DNA from: Burkholderia pyrrocinia
GTDB lineage: Bacteria; Pseudomonadota; Gammaproteobacteria; Burkholderiales; Burkholderiaceae
Direction: 5' to 3'
NCBI RefSeq assembly: GCF_001028665.1
Contig: NZ_CP011504.1
Coordinates: 2,356,001 to 2,420,000 of the forward strand
Length of the DNA: 64,000 bases
The position numbers were made by a program, and so were the translations under genes. The notes under the pieces are model-generated. The model saw only the letters and a list, made by a program, of their open reading frames with translations. It searched no databases and was not told the origin of the DNA. How positions within the stretch are numbered: position 1 is the stretch's first letter; every line of letters begins with the position of its first letter. Below are positions 1 through 9,638 of this stretch, piece after piece.

Positions 1-8
1 TAATAAGT

Positions 9-479
9 ATGGCCAAGTCGGAAAAAGCATCCGGGTTGATGCTTGTCGCTAGTTTCATCGGCTCTTCCGCGATCAATGGCTGCAATGCGCTGCGCTTGCA
101 GCCATTTGCGGTGCGGGTCTTGTGTGTGCTGGCAATCACGTGCTGTTTTTTCGTCGCCTATCGAGGCGAAGTGGTGCCGTCCGGGGCGCAGGCCGAGAGA
201 GCGGATTGCTTCGAATATTGCTCGGATATACACGGCATGGGCGCACTTCAAGCCGCCCTCGTACTGGCTGCCGACAAGGCCGCCGGTTTCAGAATCGCCA
301 CGCGCTTGCAGATGCCGCGTATCACGGACGCGGGCCCTCGCAGGCATGGGCGTCGGCAAACGATGAGTGCGCAAACGACCTCCACTTCATCGTGGTTGCT
401 GCATGCACGTGCTCCGATGGAGCGCGACGGCCGCGTGCAGATGGACGGACGTCTGTCGACTTTCGACACCATCCGCTAG
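9..479 (+). CDS. Possible small membrane protein, unrecognised
   Basis: A 156-codon frame begins with ATG at 9 and ends 64 bases before pelA. It contains one hydrophobic stretch (about residues 35-51) and several cysteines, but the second half reads like non-coding sequence and no ribosome binding site precedes the start within the window. It may be a real host-specific gene or a chance frame. I do not recognise any family. Confidence 0.18.
   Translation: MAKSEKASGLMLVASFIGSSAINGCNALRLQPFAVRVLCVLAITCCFFVAYRGEVVPSGAQAERADCFEYCSDIHGMGALQAALVLAADKAAGFRIATRLQMPRITDAGPRRHGRRQTMSAQTTSTSSWLLHARAPMERDGRVQMDGRLSTFDTIR
75..106. promoter_or_regulatory. 11-base perfect inverted repeat upstream of pelA
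   Basis: AATGGCTGCAA (75-85) is matched by TTGCAGCCATT (96-106) around a 10-base loop. No T-run follows, so it is not a standard terminator. It could be an operator or an RNA hairpin in the pel leader. Function is inferred only from position. Confidence 0.35.
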
Positions 480-543
480 GTCTTACCTGTGCTGTGCCGG
501 GGCGGCGTGTGCCGGCATTGCTTTACGTCCGGAACGACACGAA

Positions 544-3351
544 TTGAATCACCCACCCAGAGCAAGCGCGGCCTCCGTGCTTGCCGTCCGCGGCAGCGTG
601 GCCGCGATCTTGTGCAGCGCGGCGCTTGCGTTCGTTTCGCTGCACGTCATGGCGGCCGATACCCCGGCAGTTCCATCCTCGTCGGGCGCACTACGTGCGA
701 ACGTCGCGTTTTTCGACGGCGCGCAGCCGCCCGAGGCGTTGCTGCAAGCGTTCGACGCGGTGGTGCTCGATCCGGCCCGAGGCTTCGATCCGGCAACGCA
801 CCCGCTCGCGCACACCGTTTGGATCGCGCACGTACCGCATGACGCGTCGGGCTCGGCCCTTGGGCCGGCTGCGTTTGTCTCGCAGCGCATCGAGCCGCTG
901 TGGGCGCGCGGTTATCGCGGCTTCCTGCTCGACACGCCGGAGGCGATCGCATCGAGTGAGGCAATTCATGCAGCCTATCCTGACGCGCGGCTGATCGTCG
1001 GCGGCCACGATGCGCTGCGTGCGGCGCAATCGCATGCGAATGTGCTTTACGCGGTACTCGGTCCGCCGCTGGTACGCGGTTTCATGGACGGCGACGATAT
1101 GGGTACGGTACGCGACGTCGCCGCTGCAGACCGTGCCGCACGCGTCGACGCGGCGCGGATTTTCATGCGTGAGACGCACGTGCCGGTGTTGTCGATCGAG
1201 ATCTGCGAGCGCACCGACCGTGCATGTGCACGCGCGACGGCCGCGCAGGTCGTCGCGACCGGCGTGACGCCGTACGTGACGGACGCCGGCCGTGACGTCG
1301 TCGGCATCGGTGCGATCGAAGTGCTGCCTCGCAAGGTGCTGATCGTGCAGAACCGCGACGCCGATACGCCGGTGGACGAAACGCGCGGCGTGCGCGACCT
1401 CGCGATGCCGCTCAATTATCTCAGCTACGACGTCGAATACGCGGATCTCGACGCGCCGCTGCCGGCCGATATCACACCGGACCGTTACGCGGGCGTCGTC
1501 GCCTGGATCGAAGGCGCGGAGCCCGCCGACCCGGCGAGATGGCGGCGCTGGATCGATGCGCGCATCGCGGATCACGTGCCGGTCGCCTTCATGGGACAGT
1601 TCGGTTTCGACGCCGCGCAGGAAGAGGGCGCGGCGCTCGATCTGCAGCCGGTGCCTGGCCCGTTCACGGCGCCGCTCAGCGTCGTGACGCGCGATCCGAT
1701 GATGCACTTCGAGATCGATCCGAGGCCGGATGCGCGCGATCTCGTCGGGATGCGGGTCGGCTCGCGCAGCCGCGTGCTGTTGCGGCTCGCGGCGGCCGGC
1801 ACGAACATCGACGCGGCCGCGATCACGCCGTGGGGCGGCTATACGCTGAGTCCGTACACGGTCGTTTCGCTGAACGGCATCGGGCAGACGCGTTGGGCGA
1901 TCCAGCCGATCTCGTTCGTGACCGACGCGCTGCGTCTCGTGCGGATGCCGTCGCCGAGCGTCACGACGGAGAACGGCCGCCGCCTGTTCATGACGCACGT
2001 CGACGGCGACGGCTATGCGTCGCGCGCGGAATTCCCCGGTGCCGATTATTCGGGAGACGCACTCTATCGACGTATCTTCACGCGCTACAAAGTGCCGATG
2101 ACTTTGTCGGTCATCGAAGGCGAAGTGGGGCCGACAGGCCTGTATCCGAAACTGTCGCCGCGCCTCGAGGCGCTCGCGCGGCAGATGTTCGCGCTGCCGT
2201 GGGTGCAGATCGGTTCGCACACCTACTCGCATCCGTTCCAGATGGCCGACCTCGATGCGACGACGGGCGCGCGCGTCGACCACCGGAACAACGTCGAGCG
2301 CGGCAACGGCGGCGATACGGCGTTCTCGCTGGATATCCCGGGCTACACGTTCGATCTCGACCGCGAGATCGCCGGCTCGATCGCCTACATCGATTCGCGT
2401 CTCGCGCCGCCGGGGAAGCGTACCGAAGTGTTGCAATGGCCGGGCGACTGCGAGCCGCCCGCGATCGCCGTGCGCAAGGCCTATGCGGCCGGCGTGCAGA
2501 ACATCAACGGCGGCGACACGATCATCCGCAAGTCGGTGAACAGCTGGACCCATATCGCGCCGCTCGGCATCGACAAAGGGCCGGGGGCGTACCAGGTATA
2601 CGCGCCGGACCAGGACGAGAACGTTTACACGAACGACTGGCAGGGCCCGTTTTATGGTTTCACGCAGGTACTCGAAACCTACGACATGACGGAGCATCCG
2701 TATCGCTTCAAACCGATCGACGTGTACTACCACATGTACAGCGGCACGAAGATCGCGTCGCTGCGCGCGCTGGATCAGATCTACTCGACCGTGCTGACGC
2801 AGCCGGTGCTGCCCGTCTACATCACCGATTACACGCACAAGGTGCTGGACTGGCGCGATTTCGCGGTCGCGCGTGAAATGGCCGGCGGCGCATGGGTCGT
2901 GCGCGGCAACGGCGACGTGCGCGAGTTGCACTGGCCGCGCAACGACGTGCCGGACCTGCGTGCATCGCAGGGCGTGACAGGTTATGCGCCCGGCCCGGAC
3001 GGCCTCTATATCCATATTGCCGACGGCGCCGCACGTGTCGTGTTCGAGCGCGACACGGAGAGCGGACTGCGCGGCGGAGTGCAATCGCATGGCCCGGGCG
3101 GGACACCGTACATCGCGCAAGCGAACGGATTCGTCCGGAACTTCCACCGTACCGCCGGCGGGATGTCGTTCGAGTTCGGCGGCTACTACCAGCCGTTCGT
3201 CGAGCTTGCTGACGCGCAGCGCTGCCGTGTGCGCATCGCGGGCCGACCGATCGATGCACGGCGCGACGGAACGGCTCTCCGTTTCGAAACGGCGGCCGAC
3301 GTCCGTCAGCCGATGCGCTACCAGCCGGTCGAGATTGCGTGTGACCGGTAA
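544..3351 (+). CDS. pelA: PelA-type Pel polysaccharide deacetylase with a degenerate hydrolase domain
   Basis: PelA is the periplasmic enzyme that partly deacetylates the Pel polysaccharide and, in Pseudomonas, also carries an endo-hydrolase. The TTG at 544 is preferred because GGAA lies 9 bases upstream and it gives a signal peptide ending near MAADTPA; GTG at 577 is an alternative. At 935 residues the length is close to the Pseudomonas protein. Residues about 50-265 are a hydrolase-like domain. The deacetylase domain, from about residue 475, shows a D487-G-D489 motif and H559/H563 in a SHTYSH motif, as expected for a metal-dependent deacetylase. A C-terminal beta-rich region follows. The hydrolase domain lacks the motifs kept by the separate protein at 13760-14734 (SVGE, NRGFE, FESLF), so it is probably inactive. 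The stop overlaps the pelB start. Confidence 0.9.
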   Translation: MNHPPRASAASVLAVRGSVAAILCSAALAFVSLHVMAADTPAVPSSSGALRANVAFFDGAQPPEALLQAFDAVVLDPARGFDPATHPLAHTVWIAHVPHDASGSALGPAAFVSQRIEPLWARGYRGFLLDTPEAIASSEAIHAAYPDARLIVGGHDALRAAQSHANVLYAVLGPPLVRGFMDGDDMGTVRDVAAADRAARVDAARIFMRETHVPVLSIEICERTDRACARATAAQVVATGVTPYVTDAGRDVVGIGAIEVLPRKVLIVQNRDADTPVDETRGVRDLAMPLNYLSYDVEYADLDAPLPADITPDRYAGVVAWIEGAEPADPARWRRWIDARIADHVPVAFMGQFGFDAAQEEGAALDLQPVPGPFTAPLSVVTRDPMMHFEIDPRPDARDLVGMRVGSRSRVLLRLAAAGTNIDAAAITPWGGYTLSPYTVVSLNGIGQTRWAIQPISFVTDALRLVRMPSPSVTTENGRRLFMTHVDGDGYASRAEFPGADYSGDALYRRIFTRYKVPMTLSVIEGEVGPTGLYPKLSPRLEALARQMFALPWVQIGSHTYSHPFQMADLDATTGARVDHRNNVERGNGGDTAFSLDIPGYTFDLDREIAGSIAYIDSRLAPPGKRTEVLQWPGDCEPPAIAVRKAYAAGVQNINGGDTIIRKSVNSWTHIAPLGIDKGPGAYQVYAPDQDENVYTNDWQGPFYGFTQVLETYDMTEHPYRFKPIDVYYHMYSGTKIASLRALDQIYSTVLTQPVLPVYITDYTHKVLDWRDFAVAREMAGGAWVVRGNGDVRELHWPRNDVPDLRASQGVTGYAPGPDGLYIHIADGAARVVFERDTESGLRGGVQSHGPGGTPYIAQANGFVRNFHRTAGGMSFEFGGYYQPFVELADAQRCRVRIAGRPIDARRDGTALRFETAADVRQPMRYQPVEIACDR

Positions 3352-6300
3352 TCGCCCGCGTATCGCGCCGCCATGGCTCGTGCTGGTGCTGGCAGGCGTC
3401 GTGCTGCTGGCTGGCTATGCGGTTGCACCTCATGACGGGCTGCGTGAGCGGATGGCCGCGGTGGGCGGCCCGAGCGATCTGAGCGCGGCGTATCTCGAAG
3501 CATGGCTGAAAGTGCGGCCGCGCGACGAAGCGCTACTGGCGATGCTCGGTGAGCAATATGTGTCGCTGGGCCGGCTCGCGGATGCGGGGCGGGTCGTTCA
3601 ACGGATGGACGAGGCGGCTTCCCCGCCCCTGCGGCAGGCCGCGATGAAGCTGCAGCTCGCGATCGCGCAGCAACGCACGAACGAGATGCAGGCCGACGAT
3701 CCGCGCCGTTCCGTTGCGCTTGCCGCACTGCGCCGGCAGATTTCCGACGCTGCCGCGCTCGACTGGTCCGATCGCGATCTCGAATGGTTCGCGCAATCCG
3801 CGGCATCGGTCGGTGCCCCCGCGCTCGCGCTGCGGTTCTATGTGCGCCTCGCACGGCGCGACACCGCACATCGCGACAAGTGGGACGGATACGTGTCGCG
3901 CTACGCGTTGCAGATCGGCGACTACCAGGAGGCGGCCGACAGCTGGTTCCGGCGTCAGCGGAACGCGACGACGCTCGGCGCGCAGCGACGCTGCTTCATC
4001 GCCGGCATTCGTGTGCTGCAGGCCGGCAATCTGACCGCCGATGCAATCGCGGTTGCGCAGCGCCAGAACGACGCGTTCATCGACGATCAGCCGACGCTCG
4101 TCGCGTTGCTCGATCTCGCACGGGCGGCGCAGCGGCCGGACCTGATCGAGCGGTATGCGGAGGCGTTGGCGCGGCGCGCGGGGATCGGCGGGATTGCCTA
4201 TCGGAGCAGGCGCGCGGAGCGCGTGCTCGCCATGCCGGCGGTTCACCGGTCGGGTTCGACGCAGCAGGCGTACGCGTATCTGGACGGTCCGATGGTCTGG
4301 GGTAGCGCACGTCGCGGTCGCGTCGCGCGGCAGCTCCGGGCAGGCCATGACGGCCATGGCCCGTTCATCGATGCGGCGCAAGCGCAAGTCACCGCACAGA
4401 CGCAACCGCGGGCGCACATCGTGAAGGTCGCGCTGCAACGGCGCGACGCAATGATGCGCTTCGTCGACGCGACGCAGGTATCGAATCATGCGGGAGCTGT
4501 GCAACTTCCGTCGCCGCCGGCTGCCGATGGGGCGGACATTGCCGATCTTCTCTATCAGTCGTTCCTGGAGTCCGCCGATCCCGCCAATGCGGAGAAGGTC
4601 GCGCTCGCGCAGCTCGCCAAGGACCCGCATTCGGCGCTGTGGCGCAAGCGCCTTGCACAGGTGGCCGAATGGAACGGGGCGTCGCAGCTCGCGCTGAAGT
4701 CGTGGCTCGACTATGCGCGACAAACGGGCGACCCCGTCGGCTGGCGGAACGTTCGGCGCATCGCCCCGATGCTGGACGACGACGACGCCTACCTGGCCGC
4801 TTTGCTGTACGCGGCACGGGCGACGCCCGACGATCTCAAGCTCGTCGATTCCGTCACCGCAACGTATGAGCGTCTCGGGCGGCCGGACGACGCGATCGCG
4901 TTCCTCGACGGTCTGCCGCACGGCCGTGAAGCGAACGCGCTCGACGAACGCGCCGGTGCGCTCGCGGAACGTGCCGGCCACGATGACGAGGCACTCGCGA
5001 TCTACCGTCGGTTGCAACGGCGCGAGCCGCGCAATCCGCGCTACGCGCTGCACACCGCCAATGTGCTGTATCGCGACGGTGACTACGCGGGCGCACTCGA
5101 TGCAATGACGAATGCGAGCCGTTACGCGCAGGACGGCGAAGTGGCGTTCTGGCGCAACTACGGCGAACTCGCGCGCCTGCTGCAACGTGACGACGCGGCG
5201 CACGACGCGTATCGTCATCTGCTGGCGAGCGATGCGGCAACGCCCGACGATCTGGCCGACATGTCGTACTTCTACGATGCGTACCCGATCGACGCCGGCC
5301 GCATCTCGGTGCTGCACTACCGGCGCGACCATACCGTGCGCGCGCTGCAGCAGGCGGTGTACTACTACACCGCAGCCGGCGCGATGGAACGCATCGACGC
5401 GCTGCTCGCGAGCCTCACGCCGCAGGAGCGCGAGGCAGCCGAGGCGTCGCCGGGTTTTCTCGGCGTACGCGCCGAGTACGAGCGGCAAGCGGGCCGTCCG
5501 CTCGATGCGTTGCACGATCTGCAGCGTGCGGTCGATCTGCCGGGCGCATCGGTGGATCTGAATGCGGCGCTATTGTGGACGCTGATCGATTACGGCACGG
5601 ATGCCGAGTTGCATGCGGCGCTCATGCGCTGGCGCGACAAGGCTTCGGCTGACGCGCCGCTGTGGGGACCGTACGCCGCGGCCGAACTCCGTCTGAACCG
5701 GCCCGTCGATGCGCTCGAATATCTGCGCCGTCAGGCCGTGATGATGTCGCACGATCCGCTGTGGCTGCTCACGTACGCCGATGCGCAGGAAATGGCAGGA
5801 CGTCCGGATCTCGCGTGGTCGATTCGTCGCAAGGTGTGGCTGCAGATCGGCGCATTCGGCCGGAAGCAGGCCTGGCAGACGCCGCGGGAACGGGATGCAC
5901 GGTCCTCGCCGCCGCGACGGACGACGCAGGAGCGGCAAGCCTCGCAACCCATCCAACGCGGTGTTCCGGCACGTACGTCGCAGGACATCGAGACGCACCT
6001 GGAGCTGCGCAGCCGCGGCGTCGATCTGGCTGCGCAATATTCGACTGCCGACCACGCGGTCGCGCTGCTCGACGAACTGCTGAAGGACGGCTCGGCGACT
6101 GCCGATTTCATCAGCGAACGCCGTACCTTGCTCGGCGATGCACGCGGTCTTTCGCCGCTCGAATCGTCGGCGCGGGGCAGCACGAAATCGACACAGGACA
6201 TGCTGGAAAAAGACCGCCGTGCGTACGTCGCGGTCGCGCAGGAGGTAGCGATTAGCTGGGCGCTGTCGCACGAGGCGAATCCGCTTGCGAAGCGGTGGCT

Positions 6301-7474
6301 CGCGTTGCAGGCGGCGAACCTGTTCGCGCGGCCGGCGTCCGCGCAATTGACCGTCGCGCTAGCCGACGGCGACATCGGGACGATGGAACGTCTGCTCGAT
6401 CAGGGCGTGCACCTGCCGCGCTACGACCGTATCGATGCGGCCGAAGCCGTCGACCGGCCGGCGCAAGCACAAACGCTCGCGTTCGATGGCCTCGATGGCG
6501 CGCCCGACGACAGCGAAATGCATCGGCGTTTCGTCGAAACCGCGCTCGCGTGGCCGCAGTCGCTCGACGCGAGCATGACGACCTACGCCGAACGTCCGCT
6601 CGATTACAGCGAGCAGACGATCGCGGCAAGCCGCAAGATCGCCGGGCATTACCTGATCGGCATGACCGCCACGCTGGACCTCCAGCGATCGACGGACGCG
6701 TCGCAACTGGTCAACGTGCCGTCGGCGGACCGCTCGCTGGTGGTCCATGCCCGTCGGCAGACGCGTGACGATGCGTTCACGGTGAGTGCGGGCCGCCGAG
6801 AAGGACTCGACACCTTCTATACGATCGGACTCGGCGCGGAATTCGGACGCAACGGACCGCTGCGGTTCGGCATACGTGCGGGTCGCGATCAGGTCGCCGA
6901 CGAGCTGCCGGCGTTGCGCATCGGCGGGATGAAGGACAACCTGATCGCCGATGGAAACTGGCAGGCGAACGAATGCGTGACGGTGTCCGGCAGTGTCGAG
7001 ATGGACCGCTTCTACAGCCAGGCGCGCACCTATCTCGGTAGCGGCGTGCTGTCGACCGCGCAGGTGAGCTACCGAATTCGTACGGCGTACCCGGACTATA
7101 CGATCCGCGTCGTCGGCACGCACGGTGCTTACGGTGCGGGGGGGCGGGCGGACACGCTGATTTCGTCGCTTCTGCCTGCCGCGAGCCGGTCGGCCTCCGC
7201 AGGAAACTTCATGCCGGCCACGTACACGCAATACGGATTGTTCGCGGGGTTCGGGACCGATCTGCGCGAACGGTACACGCATCGGTGGCGGCCATTTCTC
7301 GAGGTCGGCGTCGTGCACGATTCGATTCAGGGCGGCGGAGCGGCCATCGATGCCGGCATGGCGGGTTCGGTGTTCGGCGGGGACCACGCGGCATTGTTCA
7401 TCCAGCACCAGCGTGTATCACGCCTCGGTACGCCTGTGACGGTGGTCGGCGCGCAATACCGCTGGTTTTATTGA
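3341..7474 (+). CDS. pelB: PelB outer-membrane export protein (TPR scaffold plus beta-barrel)
   Basis: PelB forms the outer-membrane exit channel for Pel and holds a long periplasmic TPR superhelix that binds PelA. I place the start at GTG 3341, which overlaps the end of pelA by 11 bases and puts one membrane anchor (residues about 10-28) at the N-terminus. Residues about 50-1100 are alanine/leucine-rich helical repeats typical of TPRs, and residues about 1110-1377 show alternating beta-strand patterns ending in an aromatic residue (RWFY), as in outer-membrane barrels. At 1377 residues it is longer than the Pseudomonas protein (about 1190). A basic, glutamine-rich stretch near residues 845-885 breaks the repeats and may be a linker. 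Confidence 0.9.
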   Translation: MTGNRPRIAPPWLVLVLAGVVLLAGYAVAPHDGLRERMAAVGGPSDLSAAYLEAWLKVRPRDEALLAMLGEQYVSLGRLADAGRVVQRMDEAASPPLRQAAMKLQLAIAQQRTNEMQADDPRRSVALAALRRQISDAAALDWSDRDLEWFAQSAASVGAPALALRFYVRLARRDTAHRDKWDGYVSRYALQIGDYQEAADSWFRRQRNATTLGAQRRCFIAGIRVLQAGNLTADAIAVAQRQNDAFIDDQPTLVALLDLARAAQRPDLIERYAEALARRAGIGGIAYRSRRAERVLAMPAVHRSGSTQQAYAYLDGPMVWGSARRGRVARQLRAGHDGHGPFIDAAQAQVTAQTQPRAHIVKVALQRRDAMMRFVDATQVSNHAGAVQLPSPPAADGADIADLLYQSFLESADPANAEKVALAQLAKDPHSALWRKRLAQVAEWNGASQLALKSWLDYARQTGDPVGWRNVRRIAPMLDDDDAYLAALLYAARATPDDLKLVDSVTATYERLGRPDDAIAFLDGLPHGREANALDERAGALAERAGHDDEALAIYRRLQRREPRNPRYALHTANVLYRDGDYAGALDAMTNASRYAQDGEVAFWRNYGELARLLQRDDAAHDAYRHLLASDAATPDDLADMSYFYDAYPIDAGRISVLHYRRDHTVRALQQAVYYYTAAGAMERIDALLASLTPQEREAAEASPGFLGVRAEYERQAGRPLDALHDLQRAVDLPGASVDLNAALLWTLIDYGTDAELHAALMRWRDKASADAPLWGPYAAAELRLNRPVDALEYLRRQAVMMSHDPLWLLTYADAQEMAGRPDLAWSIRRKVWLQIGAFGRKQAWQTPRERDARSSPPRRTTQERQASQPIQRGVPARTSQDIETHLELRSRGVDLAAQYSTADHAVALLDELLKDGSATADFISERRTLLGDARGLSPLESSARGSTKSTQDMLEKDRRAYVAVAQEVAISWALSHEANPLAKRWLALQAANLFARPASAQLTVALADGDIGTMERLLDQGVHLPRYDRIDAAEAVDRPAQAQTLAFDGLDGAPDDSEMHRRFVETALAWPQSLDASMTTYAERPLDYSEQTIAASRKIAGHYLIGMTATLDLQRSTDASQLVNVPSADRSLVVHARRQTRDDAFTVSAGRREGLDTFYTIGLGAEFGRNGPLRFGIRAGRDQVADELPALRIGGMKDNLIADGNWQANECVTVSGSVEMDRFYSQARTYLGSGVLSTAQVSYRIRTAYPDYTIRVVGTHGAYGAGGRADTLISSLLPAASRSASAGNFMPATYTQYGLFAGFGTDLRERYTHRWRPFLEVGVVHDSIQGGGAAIDAGMAGSVFGGDHAALFIQHQRVSRLGTPVTVVGAQYRWFY

Positions 7475-7555
7475 TTCCGGTTTCCGTCGTTGCGCGGCGC
7501 GAACCGAACGACGCACACGATGATGCATACAACGAAGTGAGTAGGGAGTGGTTCG

Positions 7556-8143
7556 ATGAACGAGATGAACGAAGCGGCTGTACGGTCCGGATGGTTGCGC
7601 TGCGCGGAGGCAGCCCGGCTCGTCCGTTGGGGCGCGGCGATCGCGATGTCGGCGGCGGTGCTCGCGGGCTGCGGCTCGATGCGCCAGACTGCGGCGCCGA
7701 CGCTCGCGGCCAGCGATGCGGTGGCGATCGCGCCGATTGCGAACTTCACCGAAACGCCCGCGGCGGGCGGGAGCGCCGCGGCGCTCGCGGCGACCGTGTT
7801 GCGCGCGAACGGGCTGGCCGACGTGCGTCTCGCGCCGGCCGACGGAGACGGCAACGCGATGTTCGACACCGCGCAGCGCGACACGGGCGAGCGTCGGCTC
7901 GCGTGGGCGCGCGAGCATCACGTGAAGTACGTGCTGGCCGGCGCCGTCGAGGAGTGGCGCTACAAGGTGGGCGTCGACGGCGAGCCGGTCGCCGGCCTGA
8001 CCTTCGAACTCGTCGACGTCGAGTCGGGCCGGGTCGTCTGGAGCGCCGCGGGTACGCGCAGCGGCTGGAGCCGTTCGAGCCTGTCGAGCGTCGCGAATGC
8101 GCTGGTCGGCCGCCTGCTCGCGCCGTTGCGTCCGCGCTCGTGA
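7556..8143 (+). CDS. pelC: PelC outer-membrane lipoprotein
   Basis: PelC is the small lipoprotein that forms a ring on the periplasmic face of the outer membrane and guides Pel toward PelB. The 195-residue product has a lipobox LAGC with the lipidated cysteine at residue 39, followed by a compact mixed alpha/beta domain. AGGGAG upstream of ATG 7556 is a good ribosome binding site. The N-terminus before the lipobox is longer than usual, so ATG 7565 (residue 4) is also possible. The gene lies in the canonical position between pelB and pelD, 81 bases after pelB. Confidence 0.87.
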   Translation: MNEMNEAAVRSGWLRCAEAARLVRWGAAIAMSAAVLAGCGSMRQTAAPTLAASDAVAIAPIANFTETPAAGGSAAALAATVLRANGLADVRLAPADGDGNAMFDTAQRDTGERRLAWAREHHVKYVLAGAVEEWRYKVGVDGEPVAGLTFELVDVESGRVVWSAAGTRSGWSRSSLSSVANALVGRLLAPLRPRS

Positions 8144-8177
8144 TGCGTGCTCGACACGACTGCACCGGAAGACGACC

Positions 8178-9638
8178 ATGAGCTCCGCGAACGCTACCGA
8201 TAACCCTCACGGCGGGAGCGGCCGTGCATCGGCGTCGCCTCGATCGCGCCAGACGAATCCGTTCGGGCACCTGAGTAGGATACGCCGTCTCGTCGCGCCG
8301 GCCGCTGCGCGGCCGATTTCGGTCGTGGAAACGATCGTGTTCATGCTGATCGTGCTCGCGCTTGCGTGGCACTTCGACCGGAGCGATCCGCTGCTGCTGC
8401 ATGCGGATTTTCCGTGGCTGTGGTTCGGCCCGCTCATCGTCGCGCTGCGTTACGGGACGCTGCTCGGGTTGCTCGCGAACGCGTTGATGATCGGCGCATG
8501 GCAATGCGTCGCCCACCTGCATCCTGCCGCGGCCGGCGAAGTGTGGCCGCTGCAGCGCTTCGCCGGCGGCTTGCTGCAGACGATCGTCGTCGGCCATTTC
8601 GGCGACACGTGGGGCGCTCGCGCAACTCGGGCGAACGCGCTCAACGACTATCTGAACGACCGGCTCGTCGCGATCACGAAGAGCCACTACCTGATGCGTC
8701 TGTCGCACGAGCGGCTGGAAAAGGATTTGCTGTCGAAGCCGACCACGCTGCGGGATTCGATCACCGAACTGCGCCGTCTGTCGCTCGCGCACGGATTCGA
8801 TGCGCCTCCGCAGGGTGTGGCGAGCACGGTGCGGCTACCCGGTGCGCACGCGCTGCTCGAATTCGTCGCGCAGGCATGTCAGATCGAGGTGGCGGCGCTG
8901 TATCCGGTCGAAGGCGCGACGCAGTCGCCCAGAATCGTGTGCGACCCGGTTGCGCGGCTCGGCGATGCATTCGATTTCGATCCGCGCGACGGCCTCGTGG
9001 CCCGCACGCTCGAGACGAAATGCATCGCCCATCCGAAGAGCGGCGGCGACGTGGCACCGAATACGGCGCTGCTGGTCGCCGCGCCGGTCGTGTGCGCCGA
9101 CGGTCGCCTGATCGCGTTGCTCGCGATCAAGCGCATGCCGTTTCTGTCGCTGAACTTCGATAATCTGCAACTGCTGCTGGTGCTGCTCGGCTTTTACGCG
9201 GACGGCGTCGAGCATGCGGCGTGCGTGCGCGACGTGGTGGCGGCAGTACCGGCATGCCCGTACGAATTCGCGCTCGACATCGCGCGTCTGACGCGCCTGC
9301 AGCGCGAGTCGGGGATCGCGTCGTCGCTGGTCGCGCTCGTGTTCCAGCACGACGAGGCGGACGATTCGCTGTTCGAGCACGTGATGCGCGGGCGCCGTTC
9401 GCTCGATCTCATATGGCCGCTGAAGACGCCGACGCAATCGGTGCTCGTGAACCTGATGCCGGCGACCGATACGGCCGGCATCGACGGTTATCTCGCGCGC
9501 ATCGAGGCGAGCTTCGCGGCGCAGTTCGGTCTCGATCTCGAAGGCGCGCGGATCGGCGTGCATACGCTGCATCTGGGCAGCCTCGAACCGGGGGCGGCAT
9601 TGCAGCGCCTGCTGAAGGGATGCGGCGTTCATGTCTAG
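8178..9638 (+). CDS. pelD: PelD cyclic-di-GMP receptor of the Pel system
   Basis: PelD is the inner-membrane protein that binds cyclic-di-GMP through a degenerate GGDEF domain and switches on polymer synthesis. The 486-residue product has paired hydrophobic segments between about residues 50 and 150, then a GAF-like domain (about 215-335) and a degenerate GGDEF-like domain. A cyclic-di-GMP I-site of RxxD form is seen as R407-S-L-D410, while no GGDEF active-site motif is present, matching a receptor rather than a cyclase. ATG 8178 is chosen because GGAA precedes it. Its end overlaps pelE by 8 bases. The RxxD site implies post-translational control of the whole machine by cyclic-di-GMP. Confidence 0.9.
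   Translation: MSSANATDNPHGGSGRASASPRSRQTNPFGHLSRIRRLVAPAAARPISVVETIVFMLIVLALAWHFDRSDPLLLHADFPWLWFGPLIVALRYGTLLGLLANALMIGAWQCVAHLHPAAAGEVWPLQRFAGGLLQTIVVGHFGDTWGARATRANALNDYLNDRLVAITKSHYLMRLSHERLEKDLLSKPTTLRDSITELRRLSLAHGFDAPPQGVASTVRLPGAHALLEFVAQACQIEVAALYPVEGATQSPRIVCDPVARLGDAFDFDPRDGLVARTLETKCIAHPKSGGDVAPNTALLVAAPVVCADGRLIALLAIKRMPFLSLNFDNLQLLLVLLGFYADGVEHAACVRDVVAAVPACPYEFALDIARLTRLQRESGIASSLVALVFQHDEADDSLFEHVMRGRRSLDLIWPLKTPTQSVLVNLMPATDTAGIDGYLARIEASFAAQFGLDLEGARIGVHTLHLGSLEPGAALQRLLKGCGVHV

Larger units (their letters stand above)
1..543. other. Leader region upstream of the pel operon
   Basis: This stretch precedes pelA and shows no confidently recognised gene. It holds a perfect 11-base inverted repeat (75-106) and a possible small reading frame (9-479). 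Any promoter or operator of the pel operon must lie here or left of the window. I could not assign a clear -35/-10 pair. Confidence 0.5.

Noticed and set aside
691..3147. Very long minus-strand frame opposite pelA (818 codons)
   Set aside because: It is arginine- and histidine-rich with no domains and mirrors the codon bias of pelA; it is a shadow of the real gene.
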